Source of the DNA: Streptomyces olivaceoviridis
GTDB lineage: Bacteria > Actinomycetota > Actinomycetes > Streptomycetales > Streptomycetaceae
Length of the DNA stretch: 64,000 bases
Direction of reading: 5' to 3'
Assembly (NCBI RefSeq): GCF_014650115.1
Contig: NZ_BMUI01000017.1
Location: 148,999 to 212,998 of the forward strand
The notes beneath the pieces are model-generated. The model saw nothing but the letters and a program-made list of their open reading frames with translations, was not told where the DNA came from and did not search any database. Each line of letters begins with the position of its first letter. The stretch's first letter is position 1. The position numbers were made by a program, and so were the translations under genes. Positions 17,001 to 26,243 of the stretch are shown piece by piece.

Positions 17001-18731
17001 TCATGGCACGCGGGTGGCCGCGGCCGGCACCGACGGCGCCACGGCGGCGAGGTCGTCCCCGAGGCGGACGACCTCGGTGGGCGGTCGTTCCAGCAGGTCG
17101 ACGTCCTGGTCCTGGAGCGCGATCACCAGCGCGGTGTCGGGCAGCGCCCGGGGCAGCCCGGCCAGCAGTGCCTGGGCGGCGGGGCGGTCCAGACCGGCGA
17201 CGGGTTCGTCCAGGAGCAGGACCGGGGGACGTCTCAGCACGGCCCGCGCGATGGCGAGGCGCCTGCGCTGGCCCTGGGACAGCAGGCGCCCGCCGGGGCC
17301 CACCGGGGCGTCGAGCGGCAGGGCCGACAGGCCGACCACGTCCAGTGCGGCCTCCAGGGCGGTGGGGCCGGCCGAGGGGGCCGCCTGCCGCAGATTGGCC
17401 GCCACCGTGTCGTCGGCCAGCCAGTCGTCGGCCTCCACGAGGGTGACCGTCCCGGCGACGGTTCCGGCCGGCAGCCGGTGCACCGGGGTGCCGTCGAGGA
17501 ACACCGTGCCGGCGGGGGCCGGCAGCCGCCCGGCGAGCCGGCCGAGCAGCGTCGACTTGCCGCTGCCGTTGGGGCCGGTGATCAGCGTCAGGCCGGGGCC
17601 CGACAGGGTCGTGGTCAGGGTCGCGGAGGAGCCGAGCAGGGGCAGGCCGGACGCCTCCACGGAGCGGGCTCCGTCAAGGGCGGCGACACGCCGCGGCCAC
17701 CGGTCCCAGGTCTGGTCCCCGGGCCGCACCGCGCTCCCGTCCCCGGGCCGCTCCGCGCTCTGGTCCCCGGGCCGCTCGTCCGCCGCGAGCGGTGCGAGGC
17801 GGTCGGCGGCGTCTTTGGCCGCGGCCAGGTGCTGGAGCAGCCGGGGCAGTCGCTCCAGCAGTTCCCAGCCAGCGGCCAGCAGCAGCACCTCGCCCACCAC
17901 GACGGCGACCGGCTGGGCCGGGGCCGCGCCCAGGGCGATCACCAGTACCACCGCCTGTCCCACGGCGGCCAGGAGGCGCAGGCTCAGCCGGCCGAGCCGT
18001 TCGGCCCGGGCGGCAGCCCACTCGGCGGACTCGACGGCCGTCACGGCGGTCGCCGCCGCCCGCCGCGCCTCGGGAACGGCGTCCAGACAGCGCAGTTCGT
18101 CGAAGGAGGCCCGGCTGCCGAGCAGCACGGTACGCAGTGCCGCCCTGGCCTCGGCGGCGGTGGCAAGCTGGGCCCGCGACCGCCGGTGGGCGCGCCGGGC
18201 GCACCAGAGGCCGGCCGCCCAGACGACCAGTTCGGCCAGCCCCAGCCGGGGCGTCGCCGCCAGCAGCAGGATCTCCACCAGGCACGCGGTGATGACCGCC
18301 GCCCCCAGCGGCGCGCAGACGTTCGCGGGCAGGCCCGCCACCGTCTCCACGTCGGTGGTGAGCCGGGTGAGCAGCGTCCCGTCGCGCTGCGCGCGCAGTT
18401 CCCGCGCGGTGAGCCGGGCCGCACCCCGGGCCGACCGGGCGCGCAGGGCCACCTGGGCGGAGAGCAGGGCCCGGTGGCTGGCCAGGCGTTCCAGGTACCG
18501 CAGTCCGGTACGGCCCAGGGCCAGCGCCCGCACGGCACCGGACGGGTACATCCACGACCAGGTGGTGTCGGCCTGGAGCGTCACCACGGCGCAGGTCGTC
18601 AGGAACCACCCGGAGACGCCCAGCAGCGCGGCACCGGCGAGTTCGCCCGCGGTCGCCAGCAGCATGCCGGTGACCAGGGCCCGGAGCGGGACGGCCGTCC
18701 GCAGCAGCCGCCAGGCACGGTTCGGCCTCAT
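17001..18731 (-). CDS. cydC: ABC exporter subunit CydC for cytochrome bd assembly
   Basis: This 576-residue half-transporter has an N-terminal membrane domain and a C-terminal ATPase domain: Walker A GPNGSGKST at residues 386-394, signature LSQGQRRRLA and Walker B VLLLDEP. With CydD it forms the heterodimer that exports thiols (and affects haem supply) needed to assemble cytochrome bd. Its ATG overlaps the cydD stop (ATGA, 18728-18731). The linker between the two domains, residues about 320-340, carries three RPGD repeats encoded by a 24-bp tandem repeat. The long open frame upstream of the ATG is only antisense. Confidence 0.95.
   Translation of the reverse strand: MRPNRAWRLLRTAVPLRALVTGMLLATAGELAGAALLGVSGWFLTTCAVVTLQADTTWSWMYPSGAVRALALGRTGLRYLERLASHRALLSAQVALRARSARGAARLTARELRAQRDGTLLTRLTTDVETVAGLPANVCAPLGAAVITACLVEILLLAATPRLGLAELVVWAAGLWCARRAHRRSRAQLATAAEARAALRTVLLGSRASFDELRCLDAVPEARRAAATAVTAVESAEWAAARAERLGRLSLRLLAAVGQAVVLVIALGAAPAQPVAVVVGEVLLLAAGWELLERLPRLLQHLAAAKDAADRLAPLAADERPGDQSAERPGDGSAVRPGDQTWDRWPRRVAALDGARSVEASGLPLLGSSATLTTTLSGPGLTLITGPNGSGKSTLLGRLAGRLPAPAGTVFLDGTPVHRLPAGTVAGTVTLVEADDWLADDTVAANLRQAAPSAGPTALEAALDVVGLSALPLDAPVGPGGRLLSQGQRRRLAIARAVLRRPPVLLLDEPVAGLDRPAAQALLAGLPRALPDTALVIALQDQDVDLLERPPTEVVRLGDDLAAVAPSVPAAATRVP
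17711..17782 (-). repeat. 24-bp triplication inside cydC
   Basis: Three in-frame copies (17711-17734, 17735-17758, 17759-17782) share the core GTCCCCGGGCCGC at 24-base spacing on the plus strand. On the minus strand they encode ERPGDQSA, ERPGDGSA and VRPGDQTW in the linker between the membrane and ATPase domains, so length changes would be tolerated. Confidence 0.85.
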
Positions 18732-20482
18732 CGGGTTCCCCCGTGGTCGCCCAGCGGGACTTTCCCGTGGTCCAGCGTGATCACCTGGTCGGCGAGGGAC
18801 AGCAGCGCGGGGCTGTGGGTGGCGAGCAGAACCGTCCGGTCGCGGGTCAGGGTGCGCAGCGCGAAGATGACGCGCCGCTCCGCCTCGGGGTCGAGGTGGG
18901 CGGTGGGCTCGTCCAGGCACAGCAGCGGGGCGTTCCGCAACAGCGCGCGGACGAGGGCGAGTTGCTGCGACTGCCCGGAGGACAGGCCGGTGCCCCGCTC
19001 GCCCACCGGTGTGTCCAGCCCCTGGGGCAGTGTGGCCAGGAGGTCGGTGAAGCCGAGCGAGTCGAAGGCGGCCAGCAGATCGTGGTCGTCGGCGGTGGGC
19101 CGGGCCAGCAGCAGGTTCTCGCGCACGGTGCCGGGCAGCAGGTGTGCCGGCTGTCCCACCCACGCGACCCGGCCGGGATCGGCGGGCACGGGCCGGCCGT
19201 CGAGCACGTGCAGCGCGTGTCCGTCGTCCGGTGTGCGCAGCCCGGCCGCCACGGCCAGCAGGGTGGACTTGCCGGCCCCGCTGGGCCCGGTGACGGCGAG
19301 GCACCGTCCGGGCGCGAGGTGCGCGCACACACCGTCCAAGGCCGGTGTCTCCCGTCCCGGGTGCCGGACCGTCACGGCGTCCAGGCGCAGCCCCGGCGGC
19401 GTCACGGACGGCCGCGACGGCGGGCCGGCCGATGCCTCGGCCTCGCCCTGGGCGTCCAGGAGCGGGGCCAGCAGGCCGGCGGCGGCGGTCGCCCGGGCGC
19501 GGGCGTGGTAGCCGGCGGCCAGGTCCCGGGCGGGCGCGAAGTAGGCGGGCACCAGGACCAGGACGAACAGCGCGGCCGGCAGGCCTATGTGGTCCGGCAC
19601 GAGGGGCAGCCGCAGGTAGTCGAGGAGGGCCAGCCCGCAGTAGGTGGCCACCACGGCGAGCGTGCCGGTGATCAGCAGTTCGACCCACGCGGTCGACAGG
19701 AAGGCGATCCGCAGCACCTTCTCGGTGCGACCGGCGACCTCCCGGTCGTGGCGGGCCAGCGCACCGGCCGCCTCCTCGTGCGCGCCGAGCCCGACCAGGG
19801 TGGGCAGCCCGCGCAGATGGTCCAGCAGCCGTGCCCGGTGGGTGCGGATGGCCGACAGCTGGACGCGTACGGCGGTCTGCGTGCCCAGGCCGATGACCTT
19901 CAGGTTGGCGGGCAGCAGCGGTGTCGCCGCCAGCACGAGCAGGGCGACGAACCAGCTGCACCAGGCGATGGCGGCCAGGGTGAGGCCGCTGCCGAGCAGC
20001 ATGGCGGTCCGCGCGGGCACGTAATCGGTGAGCCAGTCGCTCAGCTCGTCGACCTCGCCGTCGACCGCCTCGGCCGGCTCCGTGTCGTCCACATCGGTCC
20101 GGGCCGGGCCGTTCAGCGGCAGCGCCGACGCGACGAGCCGGACGCGCAGGGTCTCACGCACGGCCCGGGCACCCCGGGCGGCGGCGGCCTCGCCGGCGCA
20201 GAGCAGTGCGGCCCGCAGGGCCACCCCGGCCGCCGTCACCAGGGCGGGCGCCAGTACGGCGGACGGGGGCGCGCCGTGCAGCGCGTCCAGTCCGCGCTGG
20301 GCCGCCCAGGCCAGACCGCCCGCCCAGACGACGGTGCCCGCCTGGGCCGCGCCGCGCAGGAGCCCCGCGCGGCGCAGCTCCGGCCGGCCGACGGACGCCC
20401 ATTCCCGCAGCCGTTCGCTCGCCGGGGTACCGGCGCGGTCCGTGGCCAGTTCGTCCAGCAGCACGGTGGTGGCGGTGCTCAC
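18728..20482 (-). CDS. cydD: ABC exporter subunit CydD for cytochrome bd assembly
   Basis: The 584-residue half-transporter pairs with CydC. The N-terminal 330 residues hold about six membrane segments. The ATPase domain has Walker A GPSGAGKST at residues 399-407, signature LSSGQSQQLALVRA and Walker B LLCLDEPTAHLD. It overlaps cydB by 4 bases upstream (20479-20482) and cydC by 4 bases downstream, so the four cyd genes are translationally coupled. The position directly after cydAB supports the cytochrome bd assembly role over a general exporter. Confidence 0.95.
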   Translation of the reverse strand: MSTATTVLLDELATDRAGTPASERLREWASVGRPELRRAGLLRGAAQAGTVVWAGGLAWAAQRGLDALHGAPPSAVLAPALVTAAGVALRAALLCAGEAAAARGARAVRETLRVRLVASALPLNGPARTDVDDTEPAEAVDGEVDELSDWLTDYVPARTAMLLGSGLTLAAIAWCSWFVALLVLAATPLLPANLKVIGLGTQTAVRVQLSAIRTHRARLLDHLRGLPTLVGLGAHEEAAGALARHDREVAGRTEKVLRIAFLSTAWVELLITGTLAVVATYCGLALLDYLRLPLVPDHIGLPAALFVLVLVPAYFAPARDLAAGYHARARATAAAGLLAPLLDAQGEAEASAGPPSRPSVTPPGLRLDAVTVRHPGRETPALDGVCAHLAPGRCLAVTGPSGAGKSTLLAVAAGLRTPDDGHALHVLDGRPVPADPGRVAWVGQPAHLLPGTVRENLLLARPTADDHDLLAAFDSLGFTDLLATLPQGLDTPVGERGTGLSSGQSQQLALVRALLRNAPLLCLDEPTAHLDPEAERRVIFALRTLTRDRTVLLATHSPALLSLADQVITLDHGKVPLGDHGGTR

Positions 20483-21735
20483 GGGGTGCGCTCCGCCTCC
20501 GCGTCGAAGCAGCCGGACCGCAGGTCACGGCGGTCGGTGGCGATCCACGCGGCCAGTGCGACCCCGGCGAGCACGGTGACACCGAGCGGGCCGATCCACT
20601 CGGCCACCCCGCCGAAGACGTCCTGCGACAGGGCCGTCGCCAGGATGCCGAGCACCACCAGCAGGATCCGGCGCAGCACGGTCCGCACGGTGCCGGAGGG
20701 CGAGGCAGGAGCCACCGGCGCGCGCGGTACCGCCCGCAGCGGCGGAAGGACCTGCTCCACCGGATCGGTGTACTTGCCCCGGAAGCTGCGCCACGCGTAC
20801 ACGTTGTAGGCGAGGACGAACGGCATGCACAGTCCCACGCCCAGCACCAGGAAGAGCTCGGAGGAGTGCGGGCTCGCCGCCTGGTGGACCGTCGACGCGG
20901 GCGGGACGACCACCGGGGCGGTGAGCGCCACCAGAGCGAGCAGACCCGCGGCCGTCAGGGTGGCCACGGCGGCGAACGGCCGCCAGTCCGGAGCGCGGCC
21001 GAAGCCCGACCACGCGACCGCTCCGGCGCCGACGGCCACCGCGACCGCGAGCCAGAACGCCGCCGCCCGCAGCGGCTCGTCCAGCCGGAGGTGCTGCGGG
21101 TCGGCACCCGGCAGCAGCAGGCCGAGCACGACCGCCAGTGCCGCCGTGGCCGCGAGCAGCGCCCGTCCGGTGCGGCGGGTCCGCGACCGGGACCAGCCGT
21201 CGGTCTTGTCCTGCAACCAGGCGGCCCCGGCCAGCAGGTAGACGACGACCAGACCGAGCGCGCACAGCAGGCTGTAGGGGCTGAGCCAGTCGAAGGCCCC
21301 GCCCGTGAAGTGCCCGCCCTCCTGCCGGGGGCCGGTGAGCACCGCACCGAGCACGAGACCCTGGCAGACGGCCGCCGCGAGGGACGCCCCGCCGAACAGC
21401 AGCGCCCAGCCGCGCCGGTAGCCGCCGGCCGCGCTGTGCATCTCCAGGCCGAGCCCGCGCAGGATGACGGCGATCAGCATGCCGACGAGCGGCAGGTAGA
21501 CGGCGGGCAGTACGACGGAGTAGGCGCCCGGCAGACCGGCCCACAGGACGACCCCGGCCAGGATGATCCAGCTCTCGTTGGCGTCCCAGGCGGTCGCGAC
21601 GATCTCGCCGTACTCCCGTCGGCGTTCGGGCCCCGCGGCCAGGCTGAGCATGCCCACCCCGAGGTCGTAGCCGTCGAGGACGACGTACATGCCGAGGGAG
21701 AAGAGGGCGAGGGCGTAGGCGGCGTACTCAAGCAA
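20479..21735 (-). CDS. cydB: Cytochrome bd ubiquinol oxidase subunit II
   Basis: A 418-residue polytopic membrane protein. The start MLEYAAYALALFSLGMYVVLDGYDLGVGML is the typical subunit II opening (only LDGYDLGVGML is needed to recognise it), followed by WDANESWIIL and a further seven or so helices. It is some 70 residues longer than many actinomycete CydB proteins, with an extra hydrophobic segment and an Arg-rich tail at the C-terminus. It forms the non-haem half of the terminal quinol oxidase and packs against CydA. It overlaps cydA by 8 bases. Confidence 0.95.
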   Translation of the reverse strand: MLEYAAYALALFSLGMYVVLDGYDLGVGMLSLAAGPERRREYGEIVATAWDANESWIILAGVVLWAGLPGAYSVVLPAVYLPLVGMLIAVILRGLGLEMHSAAGGYRRGWALLFGGASLAAAVCQGLVLGAVLTGPRQEGGHFTGGAFDWLSPYSLLCALGLVVVYLLAGAAWLQDKTDGWSRSRTRRTGRALLAATAALAVVLGLLLPGADPQHLRLDEPLRAAAFWLAVAVAVGAGAVAWSGFGRAPDWRPFAAVATLTAAGLLALVALTAPVVVPPASTVHQAASPHSSELFLVLGVGLCMPFVLAYNVYAWRSFRGKYTDPVEQVLPPLRAVPRAPVAPASPSGTVRTVLRRILLVVLGILATALSQDVFGGVAEWIGPLGVTVLAGVALAAWIATDRRDLRSGCFDAEAERTP

Positions 21736-23095
21736 CGAGGGCCTCCGGGACGTCGGGCGCGGCGGGCCCGGTGGGCAGTGGCTCGGGGCCGGCCTTGACC
21801 GTGCGGACGATGTAGCGGACCCAGATGGCCAGCAGGGTGACGTAGAGCAGGACGAAACCGGCCAGGGTGGTGGCGACTTCGAACACGCTGAGGTGGGAGA
21901 CCGCGTCGGCGGTGCGCAACTGGCCGTAGACGACCCAGGGTTGGCGGCCGGTCTCGGCGACGATCCAGCCGCCGGTGATGGCGATGATCCCGGCCGGGGT
22001 CATCCACACCATCCAGCGCAGGAAGCGGGGTGAGTCGAACAGGCGCCGCCGCAGGCGCAGGACGACGCCGGCGAAGGCCGTGGCGAACATGAGCAGCGCG
22101 GTGAAGTACATCGCGCGGAAGCCGTAGAACGTGGTCCACATGTTGGGGCGTTCGTCGGGCGGGGTCTGGAGCAGTCCGGGCGTGTTCGTCTTCCCGCTGA
22201 GGTCCTGGGCGATGACCGAGCCGAGGTAGGGGACCTCGACGTGCAGCCGGTTCTCGCCCCGCTCGGTGTCGGGCACGACGAGCAGGTTGTAGCCGTTGTT
22301 GTCGCTCTTCCAGTTGCCCTCGAACGCCTCCAGCTTCGGTAGCTGGTGCTGACCCATGAAGACCGCGGTGCCGTCTCCGACGTAGAGCTGGATCGGCATC
22401 AGCACCCCGAGCACCCCGAGGGCGATGGACAGGCAGCGGCGCGCCATGGGCTGCGCGGTGACCCGGTTCTTGACCAGGTACCAGGCGGAGATCCCGCCGA
22501 CGAACCAGGCGGCGCTGATCAGCACGGCCAGCAGCATGTGCGGGAAGCGGTGGGCGAAGGCCGGGTTGAGCAGCACGCTCACCCAGTCCTCGGCGTGGAA
22601 CTGGCCGTCCACCTTCCGGTAGCCGACCGGGTCCTGCATCCAGCTGTTGGCCGACAGGATCCAGGTGGTGGACAGCAGGGTGCCGAAGGCGACCATCCAG
22701 CAGGCCAGGGCCATGGTGCGGGGGCGGATCCGCCCGTCGCCGTAGAGCATCAGGCCGATGAAGCCGGCCTCCAGGAAGAAGGCCGTGATCACTTCCATGC
22801 CGATGGTGACCCCGATGACCGGTCCGACCGCGTGGGCGTACGTCCCCCAGTTGAGGCCGAACTCGAAGGTCATGACCGTACCGGCGACGACGCCCAGGCC
22901 GAAGCCGACGGCGAAGATCTTCTTCCAGAACCGGAAGATCTGGAGGTACAGCGGGTTTCCCGTGCGGACGTACACCGTGTACACGACGGCGAGGAGCACG
23001 GACAGGCCGACGGTGAGCGCCGGGAAGGTCATGTGGAAGACCGCGGTGATCGCGAACTGCCAGCGGGACAGCTCGACGACGGCGGGCGAGGCCAT
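21728..23095 (-). CDS. cydA: Cytochrome bd ubiquinol oxidase subunit I
   Basis: The 455-residue subunit carries the quinol site and all three haems. His21 in VFHMTFPALTVG is the expected haem ligand. The conserved GRQPW lies at residues 383-387. The loop between helices 6 and 7 (YVGDGTAVFMGQHQLPKLEAFEGN) is short, as in other Gram-positive enzymes. Cytochrome bd reduces oxygen at low tension without proton pumping and resists cyanide, NO and peroxide. It is the first gene of cydABDC. No Rex-type TGTGAAC..TTCACA site is visible in the 120-base leader, unlike cyd operons that sense NADH through Rex. Confidence 0.96.
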   Translation of the reverse strand: MASPAVVELSRWQFAITAVFHMTFPALTVGLSVLLAVVYTVYVRTGNPLYLQIFRFWKKIFAVGFGLGVVAGTVMTFEFGLNWGTYAHAVGPVIGVTIGMEVITAFFLEAGFIGLMLYGDGRIRPRTMALACWMVAFGTLLSTTWILSANSWMQDPVGYRKVDGQFHAEDWVSVLLNPAFAHRFPHMLLAVLISAAWFVGGISAWYLVKNRVTAQPMARRCLSIALGVLGVLMPIQLYVGDGTAVFMGQHQLPKLEAFEGNWKSDNNGYNLLVVPDTERGENRLHVEVPYLGSVIAQDLSGKTNTPGLLQTPPDERPNMWTTFYGFRAMYFTALLMFATAFAGVVLRLRRRLFDSPRFLRWMVWMTPAGIIAITGGWIVAETGRQPWVVYGQLRTADAVSHLSVFEVATTLAGFVLLYVTLLAIWVRYIVRTVKAGPEPLPTGPAAPDVPEALVA

Positions 23096-23215
23096 GGGTA
23101 CTCCGGGAGCGGGGCTGACGAGGGTGTGGGGCGGGCGGGGGCGCGCGGCCAGCGGGGTCAGGTCCGTGCTGACGGACGCCCCCGCCCGTTCCGCCGTGGG
23201 CGGTCCCCGCCAGGC

Positions 23216-23791
23216 TCAGGAACGGACGAGCGGGGTGTCCACCAGGTGCTCGGCCAGGAACCAGGCCTGGAGTTCGCCGGTGCGGATGATCTGCGACACC
23301 AGCAGGTCGTTGGTGCCGTCGTCACCGAGCTCGACGGTGCGGGCAGCCGCGTCGTGGGCCTCGGTCAGGATGGTCTCGTGGGCCTCCAGCAGCCGCGAGA
23401 GCATCGCCGGGACCTCTTCGACACCGTCCGGCGGGCGCGGGATCGACGTGATCTCGGCGACGTGCCGGGGGTCGCCCACCGCGACGCCGCCCAGGGTCTG
23501 GACGCGCTCGGCGATGGTGTCGACCAGTTCCAGCTGCTCGCCGGCGTGCTTGTCCAGGAGCAGGTGCAGCTGGTAGAAGGTCGCGCCCCGCATGATCCAG
23601 TGGTGCTTCTTGTAGAGGCCGTAGAGGATCTGGGTGTCGGCCAGCACCTTGTTCAGGCGCTGGCAGGAGTACATGCGCGCCTCGTAGGACAGGGCGATGG
23701 GGAACTGCTTGACAGTGCCGAACTCCTGGATGACCGCGCCCTTCTGGTGCAGCCAGGGCTGGCTGCTCGGGGGCTGGGTTCCGGTGGTCAT
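23216..23791 (-). CDS. dps: Dps-family DNA-protecting ferritin
   Basis: The 191-residue protein starts at ATG 23791, placed right behind AGGAGG. The inter-subunit ferroxidase signature is intact: HHWIMRGATFYQLHLLLDKH followed by EQLELVDTIAERVQTLGG, giving the His, Asp and Glu ligands. Dps dodecamers oxidise and store iron and shield DNA in stationary phase or under oxidative stress. Longer N- and C-terminal tails than the enteric protein are usual in Streptomyces and often bind DNA. It sits upstream of cydA on the same strand but 120 bases away, with its own leader. Confidence 0.93.
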   Translation of the reverse strand: MTTGTQPPSSQPWLHQKGAVIQEFGTVKQFPIALSYEARMYSCQRLNKVLADTQILYGLYKKHHWIMRGATFYQLHLLLDKHAGEQLELVDTIAERVQTLGGVAVGDPRHVAEITSIPRPPDGVEEVPAMLSRLLEAHETILTEAHDAAARTVELGDDGTNDLLVSQIIRTGELQAWFLAEHLVDTPLVRS

Positions 23792-23916
23792 GACGTGCCT
23801 CCTGCGGATGGCGTGCTTGCGTACGTGGTCGACGCTAGGTGCCGAACCGGGGGGCGCGTTGCCCGGGAGTGCACGCATTGGTGCTCGTCAGCGCACCGGG
23901 CGCTACATCGGGCGGG

Positions 23917-24360
23917 TCACTCGCTGCCGGCCGTGAGCTGCTCCACGACACGGTCGAGATCGATGTGGCGGTGTTCGGTGCCCGGCGGCACCAGTACCTC
24001 GGTACGGTGCAGGAAGGCCGTGACGGAGGCGCTCGCCAGGTCCAGGAGCGCCGATCCGGCCCGCGTCCTGAGCAGGACGCGGATCGATCCGGGCCGGCCC
24101 TGGTGCCGCGGGTAGACCACCACGTCCCCGGACCCAGTGGGCCGGCGCAGCCCCTGGGCGAGGAGGGAGCGGGCGAAGACCCACTCGACGCAGAGCGCGG
24201 AGGGCGCGCCCAGGGCCAGGCACACGGCGTAGGGATCCGCCGCGGAGTACCTCAGTTCGGCCGGGACCGGTATCGGCAGTTCGTCGGCCACGGTGACGCG
24301 GACGCTGGTCTTGCATACGATCGGGTCCTCGTCCGCGGCCCCGGCAGGATCGTGTCTCAT
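23917..24360 (-). CDS. SsgA/SsgB-like sporulation and cell-division protein
   Basis: A 147-residue protein of the SALP family, which is limited to sporulating actinomycetes and helps position FtsZ and the peptidoglycan machinery. The family core is visible: LRYSAADPYAVCLALG, then WVFARSLLAQGLRRPTGSGDV, and VLLRTRAGSALLDLASASVTAFL. The N-terminus is longer than in SsgB, so it is probably a lineage-specific paralogue and not SsgB itself. The gene stands alone between Dps and the divergent pirin gene. Confidence 0.9.
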   Translation of the reverse strand: MRHDPAGAADEDPIVCKTSVRVTVADELPIPVPAELRYSAADPYAVCLALGAPSALCVEWVFARSLLAQGLRRPTGSGDVVVYPRHQGRPGSIRVLLRTRAGSALLDLASASVTAFLHRTEVLVPPGTEHRHIDLDRVVEQLTAGSE

Positions 24361-24592
24361 GCCGTCCCCCTGTCTGCGACGGTTCGGTTCGGTGTGTCGG
24401 CCCGCGCTCTGACGGGCCGGGGTGCTGACGACGGTACGGCGGGTCCGGGGGAGTGGCTTGCCGACGAGCGCACGGGTTGTTGTCCGAAGAAGAAGCGCCT
24501 CGGCGCGGCCTGTGCGTCCGGCGCGCGGACGGTTCGCGGGGATCCTGGAGCCCTGTCCGCCTGGCTATCGGGCCGGTCCGGCCGGATGATGG

Positions 24593-24611
24593 TTGAATGT
24601 AGAACAATTAC
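24593..24611. promoter_or_regulatory. AT-rich imperfect dyad upstream of the pirin gene
   Basis: The stretch TTGAATGTAGAACAATTAC at 24593-24611 is strikingly AT-rich for this genome, and its GTA...TAC ends are inverted around seven bases. It lies 20-38 bases before the pirin ATG, where a redox or MarR-type regulator could bind. This is only suggestive. Confidence 0.35.
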
Positions 24612-24630
24612 TGGTGGAGAGGTGATCCCG

Positions 24631-25620
24631 ATGAGCAATGTCGAGACGGAGCCCGTCGAAGTACGCTGCGGCACCGAGGCGGACGGCGGGCCGTCGGCCG
24701 GGACGCCACGGGTCGACGTGCTGACCCCGCGTGACGTACCCCTGGGCGGCCCGCGCGCGATGACCGTGCGGCGCACCCTGCCGCAGCGCGCCCGGACCCT
24801 GATCGGCGCCTGGTGCTTCGCCGACCACTACGGCCCCGACGACGTCGCCGAGACCGGCGGGATGGACGTCGCCCCGCACCCCCACACCGGGCTCCAGACC
24901 GTGAGCTGGCTCTTCAGCGGGGAGATCGAGCACCGCGACAGCCTGGGCAGCCACGCCCTCGTACGGCCCGGCGAACTGAACCTCATGACCGGCGGGTACG
25001 GCATCAGCCACTCCGAGGTCTCCACCCCGCGCACCACCGTCCTGCACGGCGTCCAGCTCTGGGTGGCGCTGCCCGAGGAGCACCGCGCCACCGCCCGGGA
25101 CTTCCGGCACCACGTCCCCGAGCCCGTACGGACCGACGGCGCCGAGATCCGGGTCTTCCTCGGCTCCCTCGCCGGCAGCACCTCCCCGGTGCCGGCCTTC
25201 ACCCCCCTGCTCGGCGCCGAGATCGTCCTTGAGCCGCACGCGTCGGTCACGCTCGCCGTGGACCCCGGGTTCGAGCACGGTCTCCTGGTCGACCAGGGCG
25301 CCGTCCGCCTCGCCGACGTCCTGCTGAAGCCGGCCGAGCTGGGCTACGTCCACCCGGGCCCCGGCACGCTGACCCTGACCAACGAGTCGGACGACATCGC
25401 GCGGACGGTCCTCCTCGGCGGAACTCCCTTCGAGGAGGAGATCGTCATGTGGTGGAATTTCATCGGCCGGAGTCACGAGGATATTGTCAGGGCCCGCGAG
25501 GAATGGCAGAACTCCTCCGATCGCTTCGGCGCCGTCGAAGGATATCCGGGAGACCGTCTTCCCGCCCCCGTCCTGCCGAATGCCACCATCACTCCGCGCA
25601 GGAATCCGCCGCGTCACTGA
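24631..25620 (+). CDS. Pirin-family protein
   Basis: The 329-residue bicupin begins at ATG 24631 with GGAGAGG just upstream. The N-terminal cupin has the pirin signature: GAWCFADHYGP, MDVAPHPHTGLQTVSWLFSG and HRDSLGSHALVRPGELNLMT, with His residues placed to bind iron (HPHTG, then SHSE). A second, less conserved cupin follows. Bacterial pirins may act as quercetin dioxygenases or as redox-linked partners of central metabolism. The last 50 residues are more polar and less conserved (EEWQNSSDRFGAVEGYPGDR). An acetyltransferase gene follows after 20 bases. Confidence 0.92.
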   Translation: MSNVETEPVEVRCGTEADGGPSAGTPRVDVLTPRDVPLGGPRAMTVRRTLPQRARTLIGAWCFADHYGPDDVAETGGMDVAPHPHTGLQTVSWLFSGEIEHRDSLGSHALVRPGELNLMTGGYGISHSEVSTPRTTVLHGVQLWVALPEEHRATARDFRHHVPEPVRTDGAEIRVFLGSLAGSTSPVPAFTPLLGAEIVLEPHASVTLAVDPGFEHGLLVDQGAVRLADVLLKPAELGYVHPGPGTLTLTNESDDIARTVLLGGTPFEEEIVMWWNFIGRSHEDIVRAREEWQNSSDRFGAVEGYPGDRLPAPVLPNATITPRRNPPRH

Positions 25621-25640
25621 CGCCAATCGAAAGGCACCCC

Positions 25641-25979
25641 ATGAGCCAGCCTTCCGCCACCCCGGTCGTCGAGCGTGTGGACGCCAGGAATCGCTACGAG
25701 ATACTCGTCGACGGCAAGCGTGCCGGGCTGACCGCCTACCGCGACCGCGACGCGCAGCGCGTCTTCTACCACACCGAGGTCGACGACGCCTTCGCCGGAC
25801 AGGGCCTGGCCTCCCAGCTCGTCCAGGAGGCACTCACCGACGTACGGGAATCCGGGAAGCGGATCGTGCCCGTCTGCCCGTACGTGGCGAAGTTCCTCAA
25901 GCGGCACGAGGAGTTCGCCGACCTCGTCGACCCCGTGACGCCCGACGTCCTGCGGTGGCTGGAGACCGAACTGGGCTGA
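25641..25979 (+). CDS. Small GNAT-like N-acetyltransferase
   Basis: This 112-residue protein belongs to the compact YjdJ-type acetyltransferase group. The acetyl-CoA loop is seen as VDDAFAGQGLASQLVQEAL near residues 54-72, with a preceding AQRVFYHTEV strand and a C-terminal RIVPVCPYVAKFLKRHEEF, all typical of the group. The substrate is unknown. It lies 20 bases after the pirin gene, in operon with it, and is followed by a strong hairpin. Confidence 0.85.
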   Translation: MSQPSATPVVERVDARNRYEILVDGKRAGLTAYRDRDAQRVFYHTEVDDAFAGQGLASQLVQEALTDVRESGKRIVPVCPYVAKFLKRHEEFADLVDPVTPDVLRWLETELG

Positions 25980-25990
25980 CCGCCACCCTC

Positions 25991-26020
25991 CGGCCGCCGG
26001 CCCTCCAGGGCCGGCGGCCG
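25991..26020 (+). terminator. Strong hairpin after the acetyltransferase gene
   Basis: A perfect 14-bp stem, CGGCCGCCGGCCCT (25991-26004) with AGGGCCGGCGGCCG (26007-26020), closes a 2-base loop. It starts 11 bases after the stop codon and ends the pirin/acetyltransferase operon. Confidence 0.85.
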
Positions 26021-26243
26021 GCTGTCCGCGCAGCGCACCACCTCTGGCCCCACAGCGCACACTGCCCGTGTTCCTCTCGCCCCGCGACGCCTCCGCGGTT
26101 AGTGTCCGAGTAGTCGAATTCCACCGGCGTGGTGTTCCCCGTGAACCGCCACGCAGCGACGGGCCGAATATCCCGCACGCGTTCGCTGCCGGGTCAGGCC
26201 GTCGCCTGGTCAATTCCCGCCCCCACGCGAACGAGGTGTTGTT

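Noticed and set aside
16488..20809. Very long plus-strand open frames opposite cydC and cydD
   Set aside because: Both are shadows; the minus strand carries complete Walker A, signature and Walker B motifs and coupled starts.
23096..23215. Rex operator upstream of cydA
   Set aside because: No TGTGAA...TTCACA-like sequence is present; only a weak GTCCG/CGGAC inverted repeat at 23162-23177 was seen.
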